NCBI RefSeq assembly: GCF_001428485.1
Contig: NZ_LMHS01000001.1
Location: forward strand, 558,404-622,403
Origin: Microbacterium sp. Root180
GTDB taxonomy: Bacteria; Actinomycetota; Actinomycetes; Actinomycetales; Microbacteriaceae
Direction: 5' to 3'
DNA length: 64,000 nt
Below the pieces are notes generated by a model. The model was not told where the DNA came from. It saw only the letters and a list, made by a program, of their open reading frames with translations, and searched no databases. The stretch's first letter is position 1. Each line of letters starts with the position of its first letter. The translations under genes were made by a program, and so were the position numbers. This document shows positions 41,867 to 50,675 of this stretch, in pieces.

Positions 41867-42859
41867 GTGGAACCGGATGCTCCTGCCGCCGTCGCCCTGC
41901 GCTACGCCCGATTCGCGCGCGACGAGGCACCCGGGCGGAGCGCGCTCTACGCCGAATGGGCCGCGGGCGTCGCCGCCGATCCGGTGTCGGCTGCGACGAT
42001 CGCCCGGATTCCCGCGACGCACCGTCAGCCGCCCCTCGTCTTCGCGGTCACGCGGATGCTGGGAGCGCCGGAAGCACCGTTCCGGCAGTGGGCAGCATGG
42101 CTGTCGTCGCACGCGGACGATGTCGTGGCCGCGGCATCCGCGCGCAGTCTCCAGACGAACGAGCCGCTGCGCTGTGCCGCCCTGCTGCCGGCGCTCGCCG
42201 CGGTCGAGGGGCCGATCGCGCTGCTCGAGCTCGGCGCGAGCGCCGGACTCTGTCTCTTCCCGGACCGGTATTCGTACCGCTTCTCGAACGGGATCGCCCT
42301 CGACCCGGCGGACGGGACATCGCCGGTGGTGCTCGAATGCGCGGTCGCGGGAGATCCGCCCCTCCGGCTGCCCGACGTCGTCTGGCGGGCGGGCATCGAC
42401 CTGGCACCCCTCGACGCCGCCGACCGCGCGGATCGGCGGTTCCTCACCTCGCTGGTGTGGCCGGGCGAGACCGGCCGCGCCGCTCGCATCGAGGCGGCCC
42501 TCGACATCGCGGCCGCGGATCCGCCGCTGCTGATCGCCGGCGATGCGACCGATCCCGCAGTGCTCGCGCGCGCGGCGGGACGCGCGCCACGGGGGGCGAC
42601 GCTCGTCATCACGACGCCGGGCGTGCTTCCGCACATCCCGCGGGCGGGGCGGGAGCGCCTGTTCGCGGCGCTGCGCGGCCTCGACGCGGTGTGGATCTCG
42701 ATCGACCCGCCGGGACTCCACGACCAGTGGAATCCGCCCGTCGATCCGGCGACGTGGGGGGGCTTCGTGCTCGGCCGGGACGGCGTGCCCCTCGCCGCCG
42801 TCGACCCGCTCGGCGCGTTCGTGGAGTGGCGCGAGGACGATCGGCGGCCGCGCGGCTAG
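41867..42859 (+). CDS. DUF2332 domain-containing protein
   Basis: 330 residues from GTG. Recognised by ALRYARFARDEAPGRSALYAEWAAGV, VTRMLGAPEAPFRQWAAWL, LLELGASAGLCLFPDRYSYRF and the later VWISIDPPGLHDQWNPP. The ELGASAGL segment resembles a Rossmann SAM site, so a methyltransferase-like fold is likely, but function is unknown. GAGAAT lies six bases before the GTG, a weak leaderless promoter. Its TAG stop forms the first half of the -10 box of the next gene. Confidence 0.82.
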   Translation: MEPDAPAAVALRYARFARDEAPGRSALYAEWAAGVAADPVSAATIARIPATHRQPPLVFAVTRMLGAPEAPFRQWAAWLSSHADDVVAAASARSLQTNEPLRCAALLPALAAVEGPIALLELGASAGLCLFPDRYSYRFSNGIALDPADGTSPVVLECAVAGDPPLRLPDVVWRAGIDLAPLDAADRADRRFLTSLVWPGETGRAARIEAALDIAAADPPLLIAGDATDPAVLARAAGRAPRGATLVITTPGVLPHIPRAGRERLFAALRGLDAVWISIDPPGLHDQWNPPVDPATWGGFVLGRDGVPLAAVDPLGAFVEWREDDRRPRG

Positions 42860-42862
42860 CGT
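42857..42862 (+). promoter_or_regulatory. -10 box of the DUF3263 gene (leaderless)
   Basis: TAGCGT followed by six bases (GAGGAC) and GTG 42869. The first three bases are the stop codon of DUF2332. Confidence 0.55.
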
Positions 42863-42868
42863 GAGGAC

Positions 42869-43123
42869 GTGCCCCTCTCCGAGCGCGATCTCGCGATCCT
42901 CGCCTTCGAGGCCGAATGGCGCCGTCACGCCGGCGCGAAGGAAGAGGCGATCCGTGCCGACCTCGGCATGTCGCCGGCGCGCTACTACCAGCTGCTCGGA
43001 CGGCTGATCGATACCGCCGAGGCGCAGGCGCACGATCCGATGCTCGTGAAGCGGCTGCGCCGCCTGCACGACGAACGTGCTCGCGCCCGCAGCGACAGCG
43101 CCGCCGGCGGGAGATCGCTCTGA
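42869..43123 (+). CDS. DUF3263 small helix-turn-helix-like protein
   Basis: 84 residues. LSERDLAILAFEAEWRRHAG, then AIRADLGMSPARYYQLLGRLID is a recognisable actinobacterial DUF3263 signature, helical and basic, with a helix-turn-helix-like middle that suggests nucleic-acid binding. The C-terminus is Arg-rich. In mycobacteria the homolog lies beside a LytR_C protein gene, as here (next gene 47 bases on). Function unknown. GTG start, apparently leaderless. Confidence 0.88.
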   Translation: MPLSERDLAILAFEAEWRRHAGAKEEAIRADLGMSPARYYQLLGRLIDTAEAQAHDPMLVKRLRRLHDERARARSDSAAGGRSL

Positions 43124-43158
43124 GCCGGGCCCCGGCGGGTTCCCCGGCGGGCTGCCGG

Positions 43159-43164
43159 TAGGAT
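43159..43164 (+). promoter_or_regulatory. -10 box of the LytR_C gene (leaderless)
   Basis: TAGGAT followed by six bases (CATCGG) and GTG 43171; no ribosome-binding site. Confidence 0.6.
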
Positions 43165-43170
43165 CATCGG

Positions 43171-43740
43171 GTGTCGAGATCGTCCTTCCCCCGGGATCGC
43201 TTCGACGACCTCCCGGATGCGGATCGCGTCGGTGCCCACCGAGCCGAGAATCCTCGCATGCGCGGGTGGGTCGTGCTGCTGTGGGCTGCGCTGGCGACGA
43301 TCGTCCTGATCGCGGTCGGCATCTTCGGCACGCTGCTGGCATCCGGGCGCATCGAGATCTTCCCGACGCCCGAGCCCACCGCCGCGCCGACGGTCGAGGT
43401 GACGCCCGTCATCGACACGAGCTACCAGGTCGTCATCCTCAATGCGACGCCGGAGCAGGGTCTCGCGACGCAGATGAAGGACGTCGTCGTCGCCGCCGGC
43501 TGGCCCGACGGATCGGTGCTGCCCAGCGACGCGAGCGCCGATGACTTCCCGGAGACGACCGTGTACTACGTCGGGGCCGAGGACGAGGCTGCCGCGGCTG
43601 GTCTTGCCGGTGTCATCGGCGGCGCGCGAGTGGAGCAGAGCGAGGTCTACCAGCCCGCCAGCCCCGACACGAAGCAGCTGACCGTGGTGATCGGGCTCGA
43701 TCGCACGGCCGCCGGACAGACTCCGACGCCCACCCCGTGA
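43171..43740 (+). CDS. LytR C-terminal domain (LytR_C) membrane protein
   Basis: 189 residues. Cytoplasmic N-terminus with many charged residues (1-30), one membrane helix (about 32-55, GWVVLLWAALATIVLIAVGI), a Thr/Pro/Glu linker, then an extracellular LytR_C domain (YQVVILNATPEQGLATQM, VYYVGAEDEAAAAGLAGVIGG) and a PTPTP tail. LytR_C domains accompany wall-polymer ligases of the LCP family, but no catalytic LCP domain is present, so this is probably an accessory envelope protein. GTG start, leaderless. Confidence 0.87.
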   Translation: MSRSSFPRDRFDDLPDADRVGAHRAENPRMRGWVVLLWAALATIVLIAVGIFGTLLASGRIEIFPTPEPTAAPTVEVTPVIDTSYQVVILNATPEQGLATQMKDVVVAAGWPDGSVLPSDASADDFPETTVYYVGAEDEAAAAGLAGVIGGARVEQSEVYQPASPDTKQLTVVIGLDRTAAGQTPTPTP

Positions 43741-43744
43741 CGGG

Positions 43745-43773
43745 TTACCGGCGCGAGTGTTTCACGCCGGTAA
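43745..43773 (+). terminator. Hairpin after the LytR_C gene
   Basis: Arms TTACCGGCG (43745-43753) and CGCCGGTAA (43765-43773), starting five bases past the stop; followed by a moderately T-rich TAGTTGTGT. Probable terminator, or part of the cold-shock gene leader. Confidence 0.55.
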
Positions 43774-43874
43774 ATAGTTGTGTCCCTGCATGTCAACAAC
43801 TCGCCTTCGGGACCTCGGCGGGTCCTGAGCCGTGCATACGATGAACCCAGTCGTACCAGCATCAGGAGATTCGC

Positions 43875-44072
43875 ATGACTCAGGGCACCGTCAAGTGGTT
43901 CAACGCCGAGAAGGGCTTCGGCTTCATCACGGCTGAGGGGCAGGACGTCTTCGTCCATTACTCGAACATCGACATGTCGGGCTTCCGCGTGCTCGAAGAG
44001 GGCCAGACAGTCGAGTTCACCGTCGGCACCGGGCAGAAGGGCCCGCAGGCGGAGGCGGTGCGCGTGGTCTGA
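43875..44072 (+). CDS. Cold shock protein (CspA family)
   Basis: 65 residues, a single cold-shock domain. RNP1 KGFGFIT and RNP2 VFVHYS are intact within [20 protein letters not shown] chaperone/antiterminator that melts mRNA structure. AGGAG ribosome-binding site. TACGAT at 43837-43842 is a candidate -10, giving a short leader, unlike the long structured leader of E. coli cspA. A strong hairpin follows. A second cold-shock-domain protein with an extension lies at 52795. Confidence 0.95.
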   Translation: MTQGTVKWFNAEKGFGFITAEGQDVFVHYSNIDMSGFRVLEEGQTVEFTVGTGQKGPQAEAVRVV

Positions 44073-44095
44073 TCGCCCCACGCTCCAGCTCGCAC

Positions 44096-44125
44096 GGAAA
44101 CGGGATGCCGCGGCATCCCGTTTCC
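44096..44125 (+). terminator. Terminator after the cold shock gene
   Basis: Perfect 30-base palindrome (15-bp arms) with core GATGCCGCGGCATC, 23 bases past the stop. The same core occurs in the hairpin at 60134-60171. Confidence 0.8.
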
Positions 44126-44152
44126 ACGTGTTTCGGGACCGTTCGCGGCGGC

Positions 44153-44178
44153 TTGCACTCCCTAGGGGTGAGTGCCAG
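44153..44178 (+). promoter_or_regulatory. CIRCE element 1 overlapping the groEL promoter
   Basis: TTGCACTC (44153-44160), 9 bases, GAGTGCCAG (44170-44178). TTGCAC doubles as the -35 and CAGAAT (44176-44181) as the -10 with a 17-base spacer, so HrcA binding would block RNA polymerase. Confidence 0.8.
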
Positions 44179-44184
44179 AATGGA

Positions 44185-45865
<1,681 letters not shown>

Positions 45866-45965
45866 GTCGGGGCGGGTCAATGCGGCGCAGCCGCGTTGAT
45901 GCGCAATCGACTCAAGGTTGAGCGAGGACCGCGAAGCGGCCCGATTCGAAACCCGGAGTCAACGA

Positions 45966-45999
45966 ACGAAGGGCCCCTCCTCCGGGAGGGGCCCTTCGT
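45966..45999. terminator. Terminator between groEL and the WXG100 gene
   Basis: 15-bp perfect arms (45966-45980, 45985-45999; ACGAAGGGCCCCTCC) with a TCCG loop, between convergent genes. It lies 100 bases after groEL and 11 bases past the end of the opposing gene. Confidence 0.85.
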
Positions 46000-46010
46000 C
46001 GTTCCCGATC

Positions 46011-46298
46011 TCAGCGGAACAGGCTGGTCGTCGCCAGCTCGGCTTCGGCGTACTGGCGCCCCGCAGCCGCGAGCGCGACGCTGATGCCCGAGAGCGTCTC
46101 TTCGACCTGCCGCTGGGTCGAGCGCCACTGATCGGTCACGGTGTGGAACGCGACCGATGCCGAGCCTGTCCAGGTGCTCTGCAGCTGCATCAGCTGCGCC
46201 ATCATCGCGTTGGACTCGGCCTGCAGACGCTCGATGGTCCCGCGCACGCCCGCAGTGGCGGCGAGCACGGCATCGCTGTCGACGGAGTAGACGGCCAT
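46011..46298 (-). CDS. WXG100 (ESAT-6-like) type VII secretion target, orphan
   Basis: 95 residues with the helical hairpin turn TWTGSAS (W-x-G at mid-length) and the C-terminal YAEAEL, compatible with the YxxxD/E secretion signal. MAVYSVDSDAVLAATAGV to the end is amphipathic and nearly free of Pro. Such proteins are exported as dimers by ESX-type machines. No EccC, EccD, partner WXG100 or LXG toxin gene is near, so it is an orphan here. GAGGAAGGA site. The flanking 136 bases upstream hold no gene. Confidence 0.88.
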   Translation of the reverse strand: MAVYSVDSDAVLAATAGVRGTIERLQAESNAMMAQLMQLQSTWTGSASVAFHTVTDQWRSTQRQVEETLSGISVALAAAGRQYAEAELATTSLFR

Positions 46299-46434
46299 GG
46301 TGATCCTTCCTCGGGGCGGATCGGATGCCGCGCCCCGGTGTCGTCGTCACGCTATGACGAACAGGGGCGCCCGGCGCGACGGCTGACAGCCGAGGTGCAG
46401 GAGCGATCGACGCACGCCGCTGGGGAGGAGCCGG

Positions 46435-48186
46435 TCAGTCCTGGTCGAGTCGGAGGCGCTCGAGCGGCTGGGTCTGGATCTGCAGATGCTCGGCCGCATC
46501 CCGTTCCGCGGCCAGGGGGAAGGCCACACGGAACGTCGCTCCGCCGCCGGGGGTGTCGGTGACCCCGACGGTGCCGTGCAAGGCGTCGACGATCGAGGCG
46601 ACGATCGACAGGCCGAGCCCGGACCCGCCGGTCTCTCGTGTGCGCGACGTGTCCGCCCGCCAGAAGCGCTGGAAGATCTTGTCCTTGATCTGGTCGGGGA
46701 CGCCCTCGCCGTGGTCGACGACCTCGACCCAGCCGAGGAGCGCGGTCATATCGACGCCCACCCTCAGCTCGATGGGGGAGTCGTCGGACGTGAAGCGCCG
46801 CGCGTTGCCGATGAGGTTCGTCACGACCTGGCGGATGCGGTTCTCATCGCCGAGCACGACCGGCACCGTCGCCCCCGCGGCTGCCGGCTCGTCGGGCACG
46901 GGTGCGATCGGCGGCAGCGCCCGCATCCCGGTCGCACTCGTCGCGGGCACGGGCTTGGGGCGTCGGCGCAGCAGCGACAGCGTCGCCCCGGCGCGCGTGA
47001 GAGCGGTGGTGGGCGGGCGCCGCTGCTCATCCGGCTCGTCCTGTGTCGCAGGGAGAACAGGTGGCGGAAGCTCGTCGACAGTTGTGTCGATCACCGTCAC
47101 CGGACGCATCGGGGCCGCCGCGCGCAGGTCGAGCGCGGCATCCCTCGCCACCGGACGCAGGTCCACCGGAGCGATGACGACATCGCGACGCTCGTCGAGG
47201 CGGGCGAGGGCCAGGAGGTCCTCGACCAGCACGCCCATGCGGATCGCCTCCTTCTCGATGCGATCCATGGACTGCGAGACGTCCTCGTCGCCCCGGATCG
47301 CCCCCATGCGATAGAGCTCGGCATAGCCGCGCACGGTCACCAGCGGCGTGCGCAGCTCGTGACTGGCGTCGCCGACGAAGCGCCGCATCTGGCGCACCGT
47401 GGAGTCGCGCTGCGAGATGGCGGCATCCACTCTGTCGAGCATCGCGTTGATCGCGGTCTTGAGGCGTCCGACCTCGGTCGTGGTCGGCTCGATGTCGGTC
47501 ATGCGCAGGCTGAAGTCGCCGCCCGCGATCGCCTCGGCCGTGGATTCCACCTGGCCGAGACTGCGGAAGGTCAGCGTCACGAGCCAGCGCGTCGCGACGG
47601 CGCCGGCGACGAGGATGAGCAGGGCCAGGATGCCGTAGATGCCGACGTAGTTGGCGACGATCTGCGTGATGGGAGCCACCGGCACCGCGACCATCTGCGC
47701 ATAGAAGATGTTCTGGAACTCCTGCACGGTGACCGTCGCCCGGTACTCCGAGTCGCCGTCCTGCGACGGCAGCGTCACGATCTGCCCTTCGGCGGTGAGC
47801 GCCGAGTCCAGGGGGTAGGACTCGGGGAACACTGGCTCGGAGCCGTCCTCCGCGCCGTCACCGCCGACGGTCGCGAGGTGCGCTCCCTCGACCGGCTCGT
47901 ACACCGCGACGAAGTAGTCGGTGGGCACGGCGTCCTCTGCGGGCTCGACTCGCAGCCGGCCGTCCTGCACGCTGAAGTCGAGAAGCTGTCCCGCCACGTC
48001 GCTGCCTGCCAGCGCGGTCACCTGCTCGTCCAGGTTGAGCACCAGTGCATTGCGCAGGAACGCCATCGTGCCGATCCCGGCGACGAACAGGCCGATCGCC
48101 AGGAGCGCGACGGTGACCCCGGTGACCTTCGCGCGCAGGCTCGTGCCGCGCCACCACCGGGTGATCGCGTCCGTCTTCTGCGCCAG
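46435..48186 (-). CDS. Membrane sensor histidine kinase (PhoR/MtrB-like), probable CTG start
   Basis: 583 residues if begun at CTG 48186, which follows GAGGAG at 5 bases. Two membrane helices (about 20-43 and 185-207) flank an extracellular sensor; then HAMP, HisKA with His276 (GDASHELRTPLVTVRGYAEL), and HATPase (NLIGNARRF, VVDHGEGVPD, GGSGLGLSIVASIV). The first ATG (48066) would cut the first helix. A Pro-rich loop of about 80 residues (about 360-440, ELPPPVLPATQDEP, RRRPKPVPATS, IAPVPDEPAAAG) interrupts the start of the ATP domain. Stop-to-start distance to the regulator is 27 bases. Confidence 0.88.
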   Translation of the reverse strand: MAQKTDAITRWWRGTSLRAKVTGVTVALLAIGLFVAGIGTMAFLRNALVLNLDEQVTALAGSDVAGQLLDFSVQDGRLRVEPAEDAVPTDYFVAVYEPVEGAHLATVGGDGAEDGSEPVFPESYPLDSALTAEGQIVTLPSQDGDSEYRATVTVQEFQNIFYAQMVAVPVAPITQIVANYVGIYGILALLILVAGAVATRWLVTLTFRSLGQVESTAEAIAGGDFSLRMTDIEPTTTEVGRLKTAINAMLDRVDAAISQRDSTVRQMRRFVGDASHELRTPLVTVRGYAELYRMGAIRGDEDVSQSMDRIEKEAIRMGVLVEDLLALARLDERRDVVIAPVDLRPVARDAALDLRAAAPMRPVTVIDTTVDELPPPVLPATQDEPDEQRRPPTTALTRAGATLSLLRRRPKPVPATSATGMRALPPIAPVPDEPAAAGATVPVVLGDENRIRQVVTNLIGNARRFTSDDSPIELRVGVDMTALLGWVEVVDHGEGVPDQIKDKIFQRFWRADTSRTRETGGSGLGLSIVASIVDALHGTVGVTDTPGGGATFRVAFPLAAERDAAEHLQIQTQPLERLRLDQD

Positions 48187-48213
48187 AGGAGCTCCTCGAG
48201 TCGTCCCGCGGGG

Positions 48214-48906
48214 TTACGCGGGCTTGCCCGCCTTCAGCATGTAGCCGAAGCCGCGCTTGGTCTGAATGAGGGGCTCGGACGAATGCGGGTCGATCTTGCG
48301 ACGCAGGTACGAGATGTAGCTCTCCACGATGCCGGCGTCGCCGTTGAAGTCGTACTCCCACACGTGGTCGAGGATCTGCGCCTTGGAGAGCACGCGGTTG
48401 GGGTTGAGCATCAGGTAGCGCAGCAGCTTGAACTCGGTGGGGCTGAGATCGATGGACGCCTCGCCGACCTGGACGTCGTGGGTGTCCTGGTCCATCGAGA
48501 GCTCGCCGGCGCGGATGACCGACTCCTCGTCCGCCTGCATGGTGCGGCGAAGGATCGCCTGGATGCGGGCGACGATCTCGTCGAGGCTGAACGGCTTGGT
48601 GACGTAGTCGTCGCCGCCGGCGTTGAGGCCGGTGATCTTGTCCTCGGTCTCGTCCTTCGCCGTCAGGAAGAGGATCGGCGCGGTGTAACCGGCGCCGCGA
48701 AGGCGTTTGGTGACGCTGAACCCGTTCATGTCGGGGAGCATCACGTCGAGGATGATCAGGTCGGGCTCCTCCTCGAGGACGGCCGAGATCGTCTGGGCGC
48801 CGTTGGATACGGCCCTCACCTGGAACCCCGCGAAGCGGAGGCTCGTGATGAGCAGGTCGCGGATGTTCGGCTCGTCGTCCACGACGAGGATGCGCGGTGC
48901 GGTCAT
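48214..48906 (-). CDS. Response regulator, OmpR/PhoP family
   Basis: 230 residues. Receiver domain with acidic pair DDEPN, phospho-acceptor Asp54 (LIILDVMLPD), FLTAKD and VTKPFSLDEIVARI; winged-helix C-terminus with SPTEFKLLRYLMLNP, HVWEYDFNGDAGIVESYISYLRRKID and TKRGFGYML. It resembles mycobacterial PhoP/TrcR-type regulators rather than RegX3. Cotranscribed with the kinase downstream; the TAA at 48214-48216 is in the same frame as the kinase with only nine sense codons before the CTG. The open frame to 49578 runs into the helicase gene; ATG 48906 follows GAGGGC. Confidence 0.92.
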   Translation of the reverse strand: MTAPRILVVDDEPNIRDLLITSLRFAGFQVRAVSNGAQTISAVLEEEPDLIILDVMLPDMNGFSVTKRLRGAGYTAPILFLTAKDETEDKITGLNAGGDDYVTKPFSLDEIVARIQAILRRTMQADEESVIRAGELSMDQDTHDVQVGEASIDLSPTEFKLLRYLMLNPNRVLSKAQILDHVWEYDFNGDAGIVESYISYLRRKIDPHSSEPLIQTKRGFGYMLKAGKPA

Positions 48907-48973
48907 GCCCTCATTATGGCCAGGGTTGCGACGCCATGGCGGGATATCGCCCGGAAAGGCGCGCTCGCGTCGA

Positions 48974-50632
48974 TCAGGCGGCGATCCCGTCGGCATCGAG
49001 GATCGTGTACGCGTAGCCCTGCTCGGCGAGGAAGCGCTGCCGGTTCTGCGCGAAGTCCTGGTCGACGGTGTCGCGCGCGATGAGGGTGTAGAAGCTCGCC
49101 GTTCGGCCGGACTCCTTCGGCCGCAGCAGGCGTCCGAGCCGCTGAGCCTCCTCCTGGCGCGATCCGAACGATCCCGACACCTGAATGGCGACGGATGCCT
49201 CGGGCAGGTCGATCGAGAAGTTCGCCACCTTCGACACGACCAGGAGCGAGATCTCGCCGACGCGGAACGCCTGGTAGAGCTCTTCGCGCTCGTCCACGGG
49301 GGTCGCCCCGGTGATCTTCGGCGCACCGAGCGCCTCGGCGAGCACGTCGATCTGGTCGAGGTACTGGCCGATGACGAGGATCCGCTCGCCGGCATGGCGC
49401 TCGACCAGCCGGCGCACGACGCCGATCTTGGCGGGGGCGGTGGCGGCGAGTCGATATCGCTCGTCGTCGGCCGCGGCCGCATACTCGAGCCGATCGCCGG
49501 CCGGAAGGTCGACGCGCACCTCGTAGCAGACGGCGGGGGAGATGAAGCCCTGGGCCTCGATCTCCTTCCACGGCGCATCGAATCGCTTGGGGCCGATGAG
49601 GCTGAAGACGTCGCCCTCGCGACCGTCCTCGCGCACGAGCGTGGCAGTCAGTCCCAGACGGCGGCGCGCCTGCAGATCGGCGGTGAGCTTGAACACGGGC
49701 GCCGGGAGCAGGTGCACCTCGTCGTAGACGATGAGGCCCCAGTCCAGAGCATCCAGCAGCGCGAGGTGCGCGTACTGGCCTTTCCGCTTGGCGGTGAGGA
49801 TCTGATAGGTCGCGATCGTGACCGGCTTGACCTCTTTGACCTGGCCGGAGTACTCGCCGATCTCCTCGGCGGTGAGCGAGGTGCGCTTGAGCAGCTCGTC
49901 GCGCCACTGCCGGGCGCTGACCGTGTTCGTCACGAGGATGAGCGTCGTCGTCCGGGTCGCCGCCATGGCGCCGGCGCCGACGAGGGTCTTGCCGGCGCCG
50001 CAGGGGAGCACCACGACGCCCGAACCGCCGTCGCTGAAGATGTCGACCGCCTGGCGCTGGTAGGGGCGCAGGTGCCATCCGTCTTCCGCGAGATCGATCG
50101 GATGCGGCGTCCCCGGCGTGTAGCCGGCGAGGTCCTCGGCGGGCCACCCGATCTTGAGCAGTTCCTGCTTGATGTGCCCGCGCGCCCACGCATCGACGAT
50201 GAACGCGTCGGGAGCGGGACGCCCGATGAGCAGGGGCTGGATGCGCTTGTTCTTCGAGACCTCCGCCAGGACCGCGGCATCCGTCGACCGCAGCACCAGC
50301 TCGCCACCGGAGCCGTCCTCGGCGACTGGCGCGCGCTCGATCACCAGGCGGCCGTAGCGCCCCACGGTCTCGGCGATGTCGATCGACACCGACGGCGGTA
50401 CGGGGAACCGCGACCAGCGATCGAGCGTCGCCAGCATGTCGGCGGCGTCGTGTCCGGCCGCGCGGGCGTTCCAGAGCCCGAGCCGTGTGATGCGGTAGGT
50501 GTGGATGTGCTCGGGGGCGCGCTCCAGCTCGGCGAAGATCGCGAGCTCGTGGCGCGCACTCTCCGCATCCGGGTGGGCGACTTCGAGCAGCACGGTGCGA
50601 TCGCTCTGAACGATGAGGGGGCCGTCAGCCAT
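48974..50632 (-). CDS. DNA repair helicase XPB
   Basis: 552 residues, superfamily 2. N-terminal domain (damage recognition-like), then Walker A VLPCGAGKTLVGAGA at about 200-214, motif Ia SARQWRDELL, DEVH box LIVYDEVHLLPAPVFK, motif III LGLTATLVREDG, and the C-terminal RecA domain with VGEISLLVVSKVANFSIDLP and QEEAQRLGRLLRPK (motif VI). Actinobacterial XPB is a 3'-5' helicase that works with a nuclease or its associated partner. TAGACT (50641-50646 on this strand) lies eight bases before the ATG. Downstream of its partner gene, as in mycobacteria. Confidence 0.94.
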   Translation of the reverse strand: MADGPLIVQSDRTVLLEVAHPDAESARHELAIFAELERAPEHIHTYRITRLGLWNARAAGHDAADMLATLDRWSRFPVPPSVSIDIAETVGRYGRLVIERAPVAEDGSGGELVLRSTDAAVLAEVSKNKRIQPLLIGRPAPDAFIVDAWARGHIKQELLKIGWPAEDLAGYTPGTPHPIDLAEDGWHLRPYQRQAVDIFSDGGSGVVVLPCGAGKTLVGAGAMAATRTTTLILVTNTVSARQWRDELLKRTSLTAEEIGEYSGQVKEVKPVTIATYQILTAKRKGQYAHLALLDALDWGLIVYDEVHLLPAPVFKLTADLQARRRLGLTATLVREDGREGDVFSLIGPKRFDAPWKEIEAQGFISPAVCYEVRVDLPAGDRLEYAAAADDERYRLAATAPAKIGVVRRLVERHAGERILVIGQYLDQIDVLAEALGAPKITGATPVDEREELYQAFRVGEISLLVVSKVANFSIDLPEASVAIQVSGSFGSRQEEAQRLGRLLRPKESGRTASFYTLIARDTVDQDFAQNRQRFLAEQGYAYTILDADGIAA

Positions 50633-50675
50633 AACGTGCCAGTCTACGTGAGCTTCGGCGGGTCGCGGCGGCGCG

